Below, piece after piece: positions 17,607 to 26,016 of a stretch of DNA of 64,000 nt (position 1 is the stretch's first letter; every line of letters begins with the position of its first letter). The notes under the pieces are model-generated. The model saw only the letters and a program-made list of their open reading frames with translations. It did no database searches and was not told the origin of the DNA. Location: contig NZ_ALPT02000009.1 of NCBI RefSeq assembly GCF_000292245.2, forward strand, positions 1-64,000. The letters are read 5' to 3'. The translations under genes and the position numbers were made by a program. Source of the stretch: Alkalihalobacillus alcalophilus ATCC 27647 = CGMCC 1.3604 (GTDB lineage Bacteria; Bacillota; Bacilli; Bacillales; Bacillaceae_D).

Positions 17607-19265
17607 CTATTTATATGATTTCAGTCGTTTCATCACGTCATTGGCACCACGACCAAAATAATCGTGAAGCGTGTTATATTCTTCAAATAACTTATCATAA
17701 ATGGCAACGTTTTCAGGTTTCGGCTTATACGTCCTCTTTTTCACTCGTCCCATTTTTTGGGCGGCTTCATGAATCGTATCAAATCCACCGTTTTGACTTC
17801 CAGCTGCTACTGCTGCGAACATTGCTGCACCTAAAGCAGGTGTTTGTTTCGAATCAGCTATTTTAATTTCACGATTTGTCACATCCGCATATATTTGCAT
17901 AAGCAAGTTGTTTTTTTGCGGTAATCCACCACAAGCGTACAACTCATTAACAGGTACACCATTGTTATGAAAAGCGTCTATAATCTTTCGCGTTCCAAAC
18001 GCTGTAGCTTCTAAAAGAGCCCGATAGATTTCTTCAGGTTTTGTAAGTAGGGTAAATCCAAGGATAAGTCCTGTTAAATCCGTATCCACTAAGACTGAAC
18101 GATTTCCATTCCACCAATCTAAGGCAAGTAATCCTGTTTCACCAGGCTTATAATTAGATGCCTTTTCTTCAAGGAGTTGATGAATGTCTTTCCCTAAACG
18201 GTCCGCTTCAACTTTTAATCCCTCCGGTACACCGTGTTCAACATACCAAGCAAAAATGTCTCCGACGGCGGATTGGCCAGCTTCATAGCCTAAAAATCCA
18301 GGAATGATGCCATCTTCTACCACTCCACACATCCCTTCTACATTCCTTTCTTCTGTCCCAAGCAACATATGACAGATTGAGGTCCCCATCGCCATCACAA
18401 GCTTTCCAGGCTCAACAACTCCAACAGCCGGTACAGCCGCATGAGCATCGACATTCCCTACCGCAACCGCAATTCCTTCCTTTAACCCCATTAAATTCGC
18501 CATTTCTTTTGTTAACTCACCTGCTTTTGAACCTAATGGAAGGACATTACCGCGAAGTTTTGTCTCGACTAAATCTCCTAATCTACTATCTAAAGATTCA
18601 AAAAATTCTTTCGGAGGATAGCCGTTTTGTTTATGCCAAATCGCCTTATAACCAGCCGTACAACTATTTTTAGTGAGTTGACCAGTCATTTGCGAAACAA
18701 CCCAATCAGTTGCTTCCACAAAACGATCCGTGAGCTGATAGATTTCTTCGTCCTCATTTAGAATTTGCCATATTTTTGCGATCATCCATTCAGAAGATAT
18801 CTTCCCCCCATATCTTTGTAAAAAAGACTCTCCTCGTAACGCAGCTATTTCATTAATTCGGTTCGCCTCATCCTGTGCGGCATGATGTTTCCACAGTTTT
18901 ACCCAGCTATGAGGCCGTTCCTTTAAATCATTCTTTAAACAAAGTGGTTCTCCATGTGAATCAATCGGCAACATCGTACAAGCAGTAAAATCAATCGCAA
19001 TCCCAATAATGTCTCGAGGGTCAACGCCAGACATTTTTACAACGGTAGGGACAGATTTTGTTAAAACCTCAATATAATCAAGTGGGTGTTGAAGAGCCCA
19101 TTCATGCTCAAGCATAACCTTCGAGCAAGGTAAGACCTCATCTATTACTCCATGTGAATATTTCGTCACATGATCAGCTATTTCAGTTCCATCTGTAAGG
19201 TCAATTAGAACAGCTCTTCCCGATTCAGTCCCATAATCAACACCAATTGTATAGCTCTTATTCAT
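17607..19265 (-). CDS. araB: L-ribulokinase
   Basis: A 552-aa FGGY-family sugar kinase phosphorylating L-ribulose at C5. The N-terminal phosphate motif is YTIGVDYGTESGRAVLID; the second domain has VMAMGTSICHML and ACGGLPQKNNLLMQIYADV. The start codon overlaps the araD stop by 4 nt (ATGA), so translation is coupled. Length fits AraB (about 560). The product feeds AraD. Confidence 0.97.
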   Translation of the reverse strand: MNKSYTIGVDYGTESGRAVLIDLTDGTEIADHVTKYSHGVIDEVLPCSKVMLEHEWALQHPLDYIEVLTKSVPTVVKMSGVDPRDIIGIAIDFTACTMLPIDSHGEPLCLKNDLKERPHSWVKLWKHHAAQDEANRINEIAALRGESFLQRYGGKISSEWMIAKIWQILNEDEEIYQLTDRFVEATDWVVSQMTGQLTKNSCTAGYKAIWHKQNGYPPKEFFESLDSRLGDLVETKLRGNVLPLGSKAGELTKEMANLMGLKEGIAVAVGNVDAHAAVPAVGVVEPGKLVMAMGTSICHMLLGTEERNVEGMCGVVEDGIIPGFLGYEAGQSAVGDIFAWYVEHGVPEGLKVEADRLGKDIHQLLEEKASNYKPGETGLLALDWWNGNRSVLVDTDLTGLILGFTLLTKPEEIYRALLEATAFGTRKIIDAFHNNGVPVNELYACGGLPQKNNLLMQIYADVTNREIKIADSKQTPALGAAMFAAVAAGSQNGGFDTIHEAAQKMGRVKKRTYKPKPENVAIYDKLFEEYNTLHDYFGRGANDVMKRLKSYK

Positions 19266-19978
19266 CTAATCCCACTTCCCTTTTCACCTTGACCATAATA
19301 GGCATTTTCTCCATGTTTTCTTAAATAATGTCTGTCTAAAAGAACTTGCTCCATCGGACTCGTCCTTGGATTGATTGTCAGCGTTCTCCAAGCCATTTCT
19401 GCGACCTCTTCTAACACGACCGCATTATGAATCGCGTCTTTTGGACTTTTCCCCCAAGCGAATGGTGCATGAGAATGAACTAAAACACCGGGTACTTGAA
19501 TTGGATCTAAAGCTTTTTTTCGAAAAGTTTCAATGATAACCTTTCCTGTTTCAAGTTCATAGTTCCCATTAATCTCTTCTCTCGTCATTTTACGTGTACA
19601 TGGAATTTCTCCATAAAAATAATCCGCTTGAGTTGTTCCAAAAGAAGGGATTGGTCTACCCGCTTGGGCCCAACTTGTTGCACAAGTAGAATGTGTATGG
19701 ACAACCCCTCCGATTTCAGGAAAAGATTGATAGAGAGCAATATGGGTAGCTGTATCTGAAGAAGGCTTGAAATTCCCCTCCAATACTTGACCTTCGAAAT
19801 CAACGACAACCATATCATGGCTCGTCATCTCAGAATACTCAACCCCACTAGGCTTAATGACTACAAGACCCTTTTCACGATCAATTCCACTTACATTGCC
19901 CCAAGTAAAAGTGACAAGTTCATACTTCGTCAGAGCTAAATTCGCCTTAAACACTTCCTCTTTGAGTGTTTCTAACAT
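19262..19978 (-). CDS. araD: L-ribulose-5-phosphate 4-epimerase
   Basis: A 238-aa class II aldolase-family epimerase, converting L-ribulose-5-P to D-xylulose-5-P for the pentose phosphate pathway. Zinc-binding histidines are in GVVHTHSTCATSWAQ and GVLVHSHAPFAWG, and the phosphate-binding GNVSGID loop is present. The ATG at 19978, with GAGGAGGAG upstream, is the true start. The open frame extends to 20104 but that stretch overlaps the promoter and AraR box and has no homologous character. Confidence 0.96.
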   Translation of the reverse strand: MLETLKEEVFKANLALTKYELVTFTWGNVSGIDREKGLVVIKPSGVEYSEMTSHDMVVVDFEGQVLEGNFKPSSDTATHIALYQSFPEIGGVVHTHSTCATSWAQAGRPIPSFGTTQADYFYGEIPCTRKMTREEINGNYELETGKVIIETFRKKALDPIQVPGVLVHSHAPFAWGKSPKDAIHNAVVLEEVAEMAWRTLTINPRTSPMEQVLLDRHYLRKHGENAYYGQGEKGSGIR

Positions 19979-20025
19979 CTCGGCTCTCCTCCTCTTCAAA
20001 ACTATAATCTCTATCTTTATTATAC

Positions 20026-20041
20026 ACATGTACGTACAAAT
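20026..20041. promoter_or_regulatory. AraR operator upstream of araD (strong)
   Basis: ACATGTACGTACAAAT matches 14 of 16 consensus positions. On the minus strand it directly abuts a TATAAT (GTGTATAATAAAG), so AraR would cover an internal araDBA promoter. The -35 of that promoter is poor. Confidence 0.75.
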
Positions 20042-20098
20042 TTCTATATTTTTTTGAGTGAAATTATAAGTTTTTTTGAAATCGAGATTATTATCTAT

Positions 20099-20114
20099 AT
20101 TCATTCGTACAAAT
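20099..20114. promoter_or_regulatory. AraR-like operator between araM and araD
   Basis: ATTCATTCGTACAAAT matches 13 of 16 positions, with a perfect right half. It is 73 bp (about seven helical turns) from the strong box at 20026. Confidence 0.55.
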
Positions 20115-20125
20115 CACATCTTAAA

Positions 20126-21340
20126 TCAGGCTTTTTGGTTGCGAATAAATTGATTATAAAAGGATAAAAAAGTAGACCTTTCCCTTAATAAATGGGCATT
20201 TTGTAAACTACTTTCGATAAGTTCTTCAGAAATCCCTAATGATTGTGGGTTCAATTCGCCTCCTAACCCTCGAACCATTTCCTGTATTTGTATAGAAGCG
20301 GGCATCTTCATTAAAATATCTAAAATTTTTTCTTCGTTTATTTTCAAACGCTCCATTCTTTTATCACTAAACTGAATTGAACCCTTTTTTAATTCAATAA
20401 GTGCTGTTTTTATCGTCGTTTGATAAAATTTTGAAATAAGGCAGGTTGAAATACTAACTTTTTCCCCATGTAGCACTTGCCTTTTCTGTTTTTTTATAAA
20501 ATCCATTTCCCAATAATGGGATAGATGATGCTCAGCTCCTGAAGCTGGGTGAGACTGACCAAAACGAAGCATAGCCAGACCAGATAAAATTAAAGACTGC
20601 ATCAAAATCTTTATTCCCTCTTCCTCTCTATTTGCAATCTTTTGAAAATGAATCAAGCACTTTTCTAATGCTTGTTCAGTCATTTGAAAAACTAATGGAC
20701 AAAAAGGCTCTTCATCGATTAAATGTCCAAATTGCCAATCGGCTAAAGAGGTGGTTTTTCCTAACATATCTCCAAAGCCTGCCGCTATCATTTTTTTAGG
20801 TGCCTCCATTAGGATATCTAACTCGGCAAATACAGCTATCGGAGCTTGAGTTTGATACGTTTTTTTATTTCCATTTACAATAATCGGAGCACCCATAGAA
20901 GTAAAACCATCAACAGAAGGGGCTGTTGGTATCGAGAGAAAAGGTTTCCCCATCTTATAGCTAACAAAGCGGACAATGTCATGAATCGTGCCGGCACCAA
21001 TCGCGATAATAATCTCGGTATTTGCTGAGACTGAAGTCATCACTTGTACGATAGACTTCTCATCTGCTATTACTTCAGAATCGTTTTCATAACCTACTAG
21101 ACAAGTCTCCGTTAAGATTTTTAGTTGCTTAACCGCCTGTAAAAACGAACGTCCTGCCACTTCATACGTATTACGGTCTGCCACAATCGTGAGCTTTTGA
21201 TAGTTTTTTGTTTCTAAAAAAAGGACCGCTTCTTTTAAGGCACTCCTCTCAATAACTATTTGCTCAATCGTCATATCAAAATGGGGGTTCCCACATTGAC
21301 AATCCCTTGAAATCCATTCATCTAGATTCAACTCTTCCAT
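20126..21340 (-). CDS. araM: AraM/EgsA sn-glycerol-1-phosphate dehydrogenase family protein
   Basis: About 404 aa, iron-containing-alcohol-dehydrogenase-like fold. The NAD-binding part holds IIIAIGAGTIHDIVRFV and STAPSVDGFTSMGAPIIV (here LSIPTAPSVDGFTSMG). Metal ligands fit AGFGDMLGK, HPASGAEHHLSHYWE and LHGEKVSIS. B. subtilis AraM makes glycerol-1-phosphate and lies in the ara operon, but its tie to arabinose use is unclear there too. ATG at 21340 is preferred; GTG at 21352 and TTG at 21349 are closer to the AAAGG site, so the start is uncertain by up to four codons. First gene of araM-araD-araB-araA. Confidence 0.9.
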   Translation of the reverse strand: MEELNLDEWISRDCQCGNPHFDMTIEQIVIERSALKEAVLFLETKNYQKLTIVADRNTYEVAGRSFLQAVKQLKILTETCLVGYENDSEVIADEKSIVQVMTSVSANTEIIIAIGAGTIHDIVRFVSYKMGKPFLSIPTAPSVDGFTSMGAPIIVNGNKKTYQTQAPIAVFAELDILMEAPKKMIAAGFGDMLGKTTSLADWQFGHLIDEEPFCPLVFQMTEQALEKCLIHFQKIANREEEGIKILMQSLILSGLAMLRFGQSHPASGAEHHLSHYWEMDFIKKQKRQVLHGEKVSISTCLISKFYQTTIKTALIELKKGSIQFSDKRMERLKINEEKILDILMKMPASIQIQEMVRGLGGELNPQSLGISEELIESSLQNAHLLRERSTFLSFYNQFIRNQKA

Positions 21341-21422
21341 TATGCCCAACACAACCTTTCCAATTTTTCTTCTCAGTAAAAGTGAGTAAATTTGTACTAA
21401 ACTTATAAAATCATATCATCAA

Positions 21423-21438
21423 ACTTGTACGGATAACT
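21423..21438. promoter_or_regulatory. AraR operator at the araM promoter
   Basis: ACTTGTACGGATAACT matches 12 of 16 positions and lies directly downstream of the -10 box. Weaker half-sites are at 21390 (ATTTGTAC) and 21481 (GTACA). Confidence 0.6.
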
Positions 21439-21440
21439 GA

Positions 21441-21470
21441 ATTATATGGCTCGAACCTTACAAATATCAA
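21441..21470 (-). promoter_or_regulatory. araM operon promoter
   Basis: On the minus strand TTGATA (21465-21470) and TATAAT (21441-21446) are 18 bp apart, about 100 bp before araM. Beyond it, 21490-21740 holds no gene I can recognise. ATCAGGG and CCCCTGAT around 21575-21635 could pair as a long hairpin of unknown role. Confidence 0.65.
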
Positions 21471-21749
21471 GTGTAGATTCGTACATTTTGAAAATGGAGC
21501 TTATTAGTTTTAAGGAGACAAAATTGGGTTAAGACCACCACGACGGGAATCTGGGGATTGTTAGGGAGCAAATATCAGGGAGGTGAGCAAGAAGTGGACT
21601 CTTTCTTCTCTTTCTCAGCCTTTTGCCCCTGATTGATCTTTCACGACTTACAAATGATATTAACCATTTATTCATTTAAGTCATTTTGACATTCTTTGAT
21701 TTTTTTTACATAAATATAGTGTAAAATATTTAATAAGGGGGGCTGGGGA

Positions 21750-22154
21750 ATGGATCCTTTAGAATTTTACGGTTTAATCTTTTTTATTGTTTTATGTTTA
21801 ATTGGACTTACCCTTTTTGCTTTAACAAAAGGGAAAAAGAGATTCATTACAATCATTTTAACGAGCTCATTTCTTTTCATTGCTATTCTATTTATATTTG
21901 GAGAACCTATTAATATAGATGCTGATATAGAGAAAAGAATCGAAATTCTCGAACCTTACTTACAAAAAAATTTCCCTACTGAAACATGGGAGTATGCAAT
22001 CATTCCATATAAAGAAGAAGGTTATAACTTAAACCCCAAATATATTGGCGTCATTTTTGAAAGTGAGCCAAATGTGATCTATTATTATTTTTCAGATAAA
22101 GAGGGAAATATTACTCTAGAGGCAACTTACGACCATGCACCTGAAGATAAATAA
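21750..22154 (+). CDS. Hypothetical membrane-anchored protein
   Basis: A 134-aa protein with two N-terminal membrane segments (FYGLIFFIVLCLIGLTLFAL and FITIILTSSFLFIAILFIFG) and an 85-residue hydrophilic C-terminal domain (IEKRIEILEPYLQKNFP … YYFSDKEGNITLEATYDHAP). A G-rich site precedes the ATG. I do not recognise the family. It is a lone plus-strand gene between two minus-strand groups. Confidence 0.6.
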   Translation: MDPLEFYGLIFFIVLCLIGLTLFALTKGKKRFITIILTSSFLFIAILFIFGEPINIDADIEKRIEILEPYLQKNFPTETWEYAIIPYKEEGYNLNPKYIGVIFESEPNVIYYYFSDKEGNITLEATYDHAPEDK

Positions 22155-22267
22155 AAACAAATGAAAGCTCGACATCCATTTTCATCTATGTTACTCCTCT
22201 ACAGCCAGTCGAGTTAATAAATCTCTTAACGAAAATCAAAATTAAATAGAACATTATTGTAAACAAT

Positions 22268-22444
22268 TTAATTTCCCCATTTCCTGTAATGATAACAACT
22301 TAATGATTGTTTTCCAGTAATTGGAGCAAAAATAACTCCTTTTTCTTTCATTATCTTTTTAACATCCTTATACAGTTCTCTGTTAAAATCACCATTATTA
22401 TTCAAAAACGTTCCATCCATATCAGATACCACTAATTTAATCAT
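22268..22444 (-). pseudogene. Truncated Cof-type HAD hydrolase
   Basis: 58 codons starting MIKLVVSDMDGTFLNNNGDF, which is HAD motif I (DMDGT), running to KEKGVIFAPITGKQ, where the family normally continues for another 200 residues. Here it ends in an unrelated SLSCYHYRKWGN tail. The cap domain and motifs II-IV are missing, so the phosphatase cannot work. The start is well formed (GTGAGGAG before ATG 22444). It follows the MFS gene and was probably part of the same unit. Confidence 0.7.
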
Positions 22445-22493
22445 AAGAATTCTCCTCACATCTTATTATAGTTCACTAAGTCGATATACGTTT

Positions 22494-23702
22494 TTAATTA
22501 GATACGACAGCTCTTCTTCTTAGTACGGCATTTAGTTGTTCTGAGCATAGGAGCATCACCACTATATAAACAACGATAAAAAATGGGAAAATTCCGATTG
22601 TTGTATTTGATGCAAGGAAACCAAGAAGAGGTGGCATAAAGGCACTACCTGTATATGCAACAGCCATTTGATAACCCATAATAGTCTGTGAATGCGTTTT
22701 ACCGAAACGAGCAGGTGTTTCATGTAACATACATGGAAAAATCGGTGCTAATCCAAATCCCACCATGATAAAACCTACAAGTGAAACGATAGCTGGCAAT
22801 GGTAGGACCAGAAGTATGGCACCAATAAGTGCTATGAGTTGTCCTGTTCGAATGAGCATGCGGTTACTCATTTTAAACGTAACAAAACCAGTTAGAAATC
22901 TACCAATCGTTAGTCCACCCCAGTAGAATGAAACCCACTGTGCGGCTACTGATGCTGGTAACTCCTTAACATTTACGAGAAAGCTACTCCCCCAAAGCCC
23001 GACTGTTGCCTCAACCCCACAATAAAACAAGAAGGCAAACATCGATAACTTCACCCCTTTAATTTGCAAAGGCTTTATAGGCTTTATATCTTCACAAGAA
23101 GTTTCAGCATGGATGGGTTCTGAATTTTCATTTAACGCTATGTTACTGTTTTTCGATATTCTATTCCATAATGGTAAAGAGAATAGCAGGATAGCTGCTA
23201 ACGTAAACTGAATGACCGAGATTGTGAGATAACCACTTCTCCAAGCATGTTGACCTGAAATAAACTGGGCCATGATGAGTGGACCCAAGGTGGCTCCTAC
23301 ACCCCAAAAACTATGTAACCAGCTCATATGATGTGCCTTATAATTGTTAGCAACATAATTATTAAGTGCTGCATCCACAGCTCCTGCACCTAGCCCAAGA
23401 AGGATTGACCATGCAACCAACCACATGATCGATGGAGCAAAATAAAAACCTAATAAAGCACTAGCCGTCATTAAACCACTAAAAAAAGTGACCTTTCCAG
23501 TACCAAATCGCATAATTATTCTTCCACTAACTAAACTTGAAACAATAGTGCCTCCTGCAATCGTCATAAAAAGGAATCCAGCTGCTTCGAGCGGTAACCC
23601 CAATTCCTGTTGCATTACGGGCCATGCAGCTCCTAATAAGGGATCAGGCAACCCTAAGCTAATAAATGCCAAATAAATAATAACCAAAAGTAATAGTGTC
23701 AT
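22494..23702 (-). CDS. MFS transporter, probably sugar uptake
   Basis: A 402-aa protein with 12 hydrophobic segments. It starts LLLLVIIYLAFISLGLPDPL, with the A-loop motif SGRIIMRFGTGKVTF after helix 2 and a hydrophilic central loop (EPIHAETSCEDIKPIKPL). It resembles fucose-permease-like MFS carriers. The adjacent ROK repressor carries the same operator, so it is likely induced by a sugar that also binds the ROK protein. Substrate unknown. ATG 23702 is used; a start-stop triplet pair lies just upstream. Confidence 0.8.
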   Translation of the reverse strand: MTLLLLVIIYLAFISLGLPDPLLGAAWPVMQQELGLPLEAAGFLFMTIAGGTIVSSLVSGRIIMRFGTGKVTFFSGLMTASALLGFYFAPSIMWLVAWSILLGLGAGAVDAALNNYVANNYKAHHMSWLHSFWGVGATLGPLIMAQFISGQHAWRSGYLTISVIQFTLAAILLFSLPLWNRISKNSNIALNENSEPIHAETSCEDIKPIKPLQIKGVKLSMFAFLFYCGVEATVGLWGSSFLVNVKELPASVAAQWVSFYWGGLTIGRFLTGFVTFKMSNRMLIRTGQLIALIGAILLVLPLPAIVSLVGFIMVGFGLAPIFPCMLHETPARFGKTHSQTIMGYQMAVAYTGSAFMPPLLGFLASNTTIGIFPFFIVVYIVVMLLCSEQLNAVLRRRAVVSN

Positions 23703-23704
23703 GT

Positions 23705-23710
23705 TTACAT
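23705..23710 (-). promoter_or_regulatory. Start-stop (AUG-UAA) before the MFS gene
   Basis: On the minus strand AGGAG (23716-23720) is followed at 5 nt by ATG-TAA and then, two bases on, by the ATG of the MFS gene, 13 nt from the AGGAG. The best-placed start codon therefore encodes only Met-stop. It may reduce or re-initiate translation, or be chance. Confidence 0.4.
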
Positions 23711-23741
23711 GTTTTCTCCTAACTGTATTTTTTCTAAAACA

Positions 23742-23765
23742 ACTTATTAAAATGATTTAATAAGT
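23742..23765. promoter_or_regulatory. ROK-repressor operator upstream of the MFS gene
   Basis: A perfect inverted repeat ACTTATTAAA-N4-TTTAATAAGT, 40 bp before the MFS start. The two arms are identical to those upstream of the ROK gene at 24886. Confidence 0.7.
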
Positions 23766-23828
23766 CAATAAAAATTTCAGCATTCATACTCCTATAGATG
23801 AATGCCTACAGCAATTGTACGTTTATCA

Positions 23829-24864
23829 TTAGTTGTCACTTATCTCATCAATCATTACATCCAGGCAAAGAGTTTGTAATCCAAATAAATAGTCTTGTTC
23901 CCAATCACTAGCTTCAAACTCTGGAAGATGCTCTGGAGGAATATATTTTGAGCTTACAACTTTAATTTTGTCTATTATTGTTCCATCCACTTCATCCTCA
24001 CAAAAAATGAAAACGTGAGGATTAATAATCGCAACAAACGAGGCTACTAATCTACTAATGGCATCAACCTCATACTCCTCACTAATCATTTCTTTTCTCG
24101 TTCCATTTCCCCTATTTAAAGCCTGTTGAAAATTTTGGTCATTATATTGAGGAATAAACTGAACCTCGCCGGAGAAAAACGTACTTCCACGAACGACATG
24201 TCCGTTTAACATAATCCCTGTACCTGGGCCATTTTGTCCAGAATATAAATATACAAGCGATTGCTCCTTCATGTTCCTATTTTTGTAATAGCCGAGAATA
24301 GCGGCATTCATATCATTTTCCACTGCAACAGGTATAGAAAAATGCCTCTCATAGTACCCTTTTAAATCTATATTTTGAAAATGCTCGTATCCTGGAATAT
24401 GAAAAATCCGACCATTATCAACCGCACCAGGAACGCCAATCGCGATCGAATTGATTTTTGGATTTGCGTTTCTGATGTTTTCAATATAGGTAGTTAATAT
24501 ATTTAACCCACCATCCGTTAGTACACTTGGAAGTTTTCCTTGATCCTTTATTTCTCCCAAACAATTAAATATTGTATAGTTTGTCTCTAACCTCTCTAAG
24601 AAAATAGCAAGACCTAGCATATACTCAGGATTGTACCTATACCTTTTTGCTCTTCTGCCACCACTAGATTCATCAAGACCAACTGAAATAATTTCTCCAT
24701 TGTTCTCCATCTGTGTTAGGCTCTTACTTATTGTTGGAAAACTAATTTTCAATTTATTACATAGTTCTACTTTTGTTGCACTTCCAAATTCCAAAAGAGT
24801 TGTACGAATCCCCCCGTAGGATCATCTTCTTCATAGATTTTGGATTAGTCAATTTTTCATCCAC
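23829..24864 (-). CDS. ROK-family transcriptional regulator, 5' frame broken
   Basis: ROK (repressor/ORF/kinase) protein: winged-helix N-terminus (KVELCNKLKISFPTISKSL) and a sugar-kinase-like domain (SIAIGVPGAVDNG, PVAVENDMNAAILGYY, GPGTGIMLNGHVVRGS). The CxCGxxGC zinc motif usual in ROK kinases is absent (VQFIPQYNDQNF), as in some regulators. The frame in hand starts at a TTG (24794) inside the HTH. A GTG at 24864 with AGGTGG starts the expected N-terminus (VDEKLTNPKSMKKMILRG), but in another frame. Six C (24810-24815) instead of five would explain the break. Likely represses itself and the MFS gene. Confidence 0.75.
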
Positions 24865-24885
24865 TATAGATCACCCACCTAAAGC

Positions 24886-24909
24886 ACTTATTAAATCTCT
24901 TTAATAAGT
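24886..24909. promoter_or_regulatory. ROK-repressor operator upstream of its own gene
   Basis: ACTTATTAAA-N4-TTTAATAAGT, a perfect 10-4-10 inverted repeat 22 bp before the GTG start of the ROK gene. Only the 4-bp centre differs from the copy at 23742. Confidence 0.7.
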
Positions 24910-25135
24910 TATGGTGAAAATATACCATACTTATTTTTTTATAACAATGAAAAATTAGTTCCCTTTTTCAAGATTAACGCTCTTTACATTCAGACTTTAA
25001 CAAGTCCTCTAAATGAAGATTTTTTGCTTCGCAGTGTGAGTCTATTGCTTAGCAAAAAATCTATTTATAAATGGACTACATTTCCAACTAAACTAGCGAA
25101 TACTTTTGCATAATGCTTACAAACTTAACTAATTT

Positions 25136-25420
25136 ACTCAACTTTCGCATCAAGAAAATCCGTTCAACTAGTTGGCAGAGCGAATAGAAGCTCTTAAACA
25201 AATGCCATTGACACGTTTGAAAAGCGAGAACGTACTATCACACCAAACGGATAAACTGTGCATTAAGAAAAAAATAGACAATGTACAATGCCCTTCGGCT
25301 ATCGCTCCCAAACAGACACTCCGCTCCTTGCCAAGAACCTCATGAGCCTCCTCAGCACGCTTGCAGGGTCTCATTGGACGGTTTATTCCTGCGGGAGTCT
25401 CCGTGTCTGTTTGTCCGCTA
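25136..25420. repeat. Dispersed repeat, copy 1 (left part of the 39.4-kb element)
   Basis: It starts with ACTCAACTTTCGCA and is closely similar over about 280 bp to 39357-39632. It contains a GC-rich hairpin element (25309-25413): 11-bp outer stem CAAACAGACAC/GTGTCTGTTTG, inner stem ATGAG/CTCAT and the loop GAGCCTCCTC…GGGTCTC. The right end seen in the 39.4-kb copy is missing; an IS200 remnant follows. No credible protein. Confidence 0.8.
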
Positions 25421-25424
25421 GATT

Positions 25425-25471
25425 GATACTATGTCAAGAAAATAGACACAGATTTTTCTTGACATAGTATC
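25425..25471. repeat. 18-bp perfect inverted repeat at the repeat/IS200 junction
   Basis: GATACTATGTCAAGAAAA (25425-25442) and its exact complement (25454-25471) flank an 11-bp centre. It sits where the dispersed repeat stops and the truncated transposase homology begins. It could be two abutting insertion-sequence ends or a strong hairpin. Confidence 0.7.
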
Positions 25472-25474
25472 ATT

Positions 25475-25834
25475 CTTTTTGTTTCTTCCCACTGTATCTA
25501 CATAGAAACCTCGACACCAAAACTTCCTGTTCCCATAGCGATACTTTAGATTGGCATGTCGATCAAAATATCATGAGACTGCTTTTTCCTTTTAAATACC
25601 CCATAAATTGAGACACACTTAACTTAGGCGGAATACTCACTAACATATGGATGTGATCCGGACAAGCATTTGCTTCGTGAATCACCACACCTTTTCTTTC
25701 ACATAAATCTCTTATGATCTGTCCGATACTTTTTTATATTTTCCATAGATGATTTGTCTTCTGTATTTTGGTGCAAAAACGATATGATACTTACAATTCC
25801 ACGTTGTGTGTGCTAAACTATTCATGTCCTTCAC
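25475..25834 (-). pseudogene. tnpA: IS200-type TnpA transposase, frameshifted and truncated
   Basis: From a GTG at 25834 (AAGGAGG upstream) the frame reads VKDMNSLAHTTWNCKYHIVF then APKYRRQIIYGKYKK, the IS200/IS605 TnpA start. After a six-base homopolymer at 25730-25735 the homology continues in the -1 frame with RDLCERKGVVIHEANACPDH, the HUH pair in DHIHMLVS, and FWCRGFYVDTVGRNKK. Homology stops there, so the C-terminal helix with the catalytic Tyr is lost. Inactive. Confidence 0.88.
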
Positions 25835-25958
25835 AGGGCATACCTCCTTCTTTGGTGAGATGAAGCGGTCGGGAAACCAACTTTATCCTACCATGAAGTG
25901 AGGTTTTTTTAATACCACGCTTGAAGCTCTTTTGAACCCCCGGCATAGCCAGGGGTTT
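25475..25958 (-). mobile_element. IS200/IS605-family remnant
   Basis: It comprises the broken tnpA and, upstream on the minus strand, a subterminal hairpin AACCCCCGGC…GCCAGGGGTT (25936-25958), typical of IS200 ends. The 3' end is missing. The outer boundary toward glnA is not defined. Confidence 0.65.
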
Positions 25959-25971
25959 TCGAAACCACAAA

Positions 25972-26009
25972 CCAACAAAAACCCTCAACGTCAGTAACGT
26001 CAAGGGTTT
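25972..26009 (-). terminator. glnA terminator
   Basis: AAACCCTCAACGT pairs with AACGTCAAGGGTTT with two mismatched positions, 8 bp beyond the glnA stop. On the minus strand TTTTTGTT follows. Confidence 0.7.
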
Positions 26010-26016
26010 GATCTTC

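Noticed and set aside
17396..17866. 156-codon plus-strand frame across araA and araB
   Set aside because: Antisense to two well-identified enzymes, and it spans their intergenic gap.
20126..21340. araM as a glycerol dehydrogenase or 3-dehydroquinate synthase
   Set aside because: The motif set and the ara operon position fit AraM/EgsA better.
25168..25374. 68-codon frame and the 85-codon frame at 39393-39650 in the dispersed repeats
   Set aside because: They run in opposite directions through the same repeat family and owe their length to the GC-rich hairpin; not conserved as proteins between copies.
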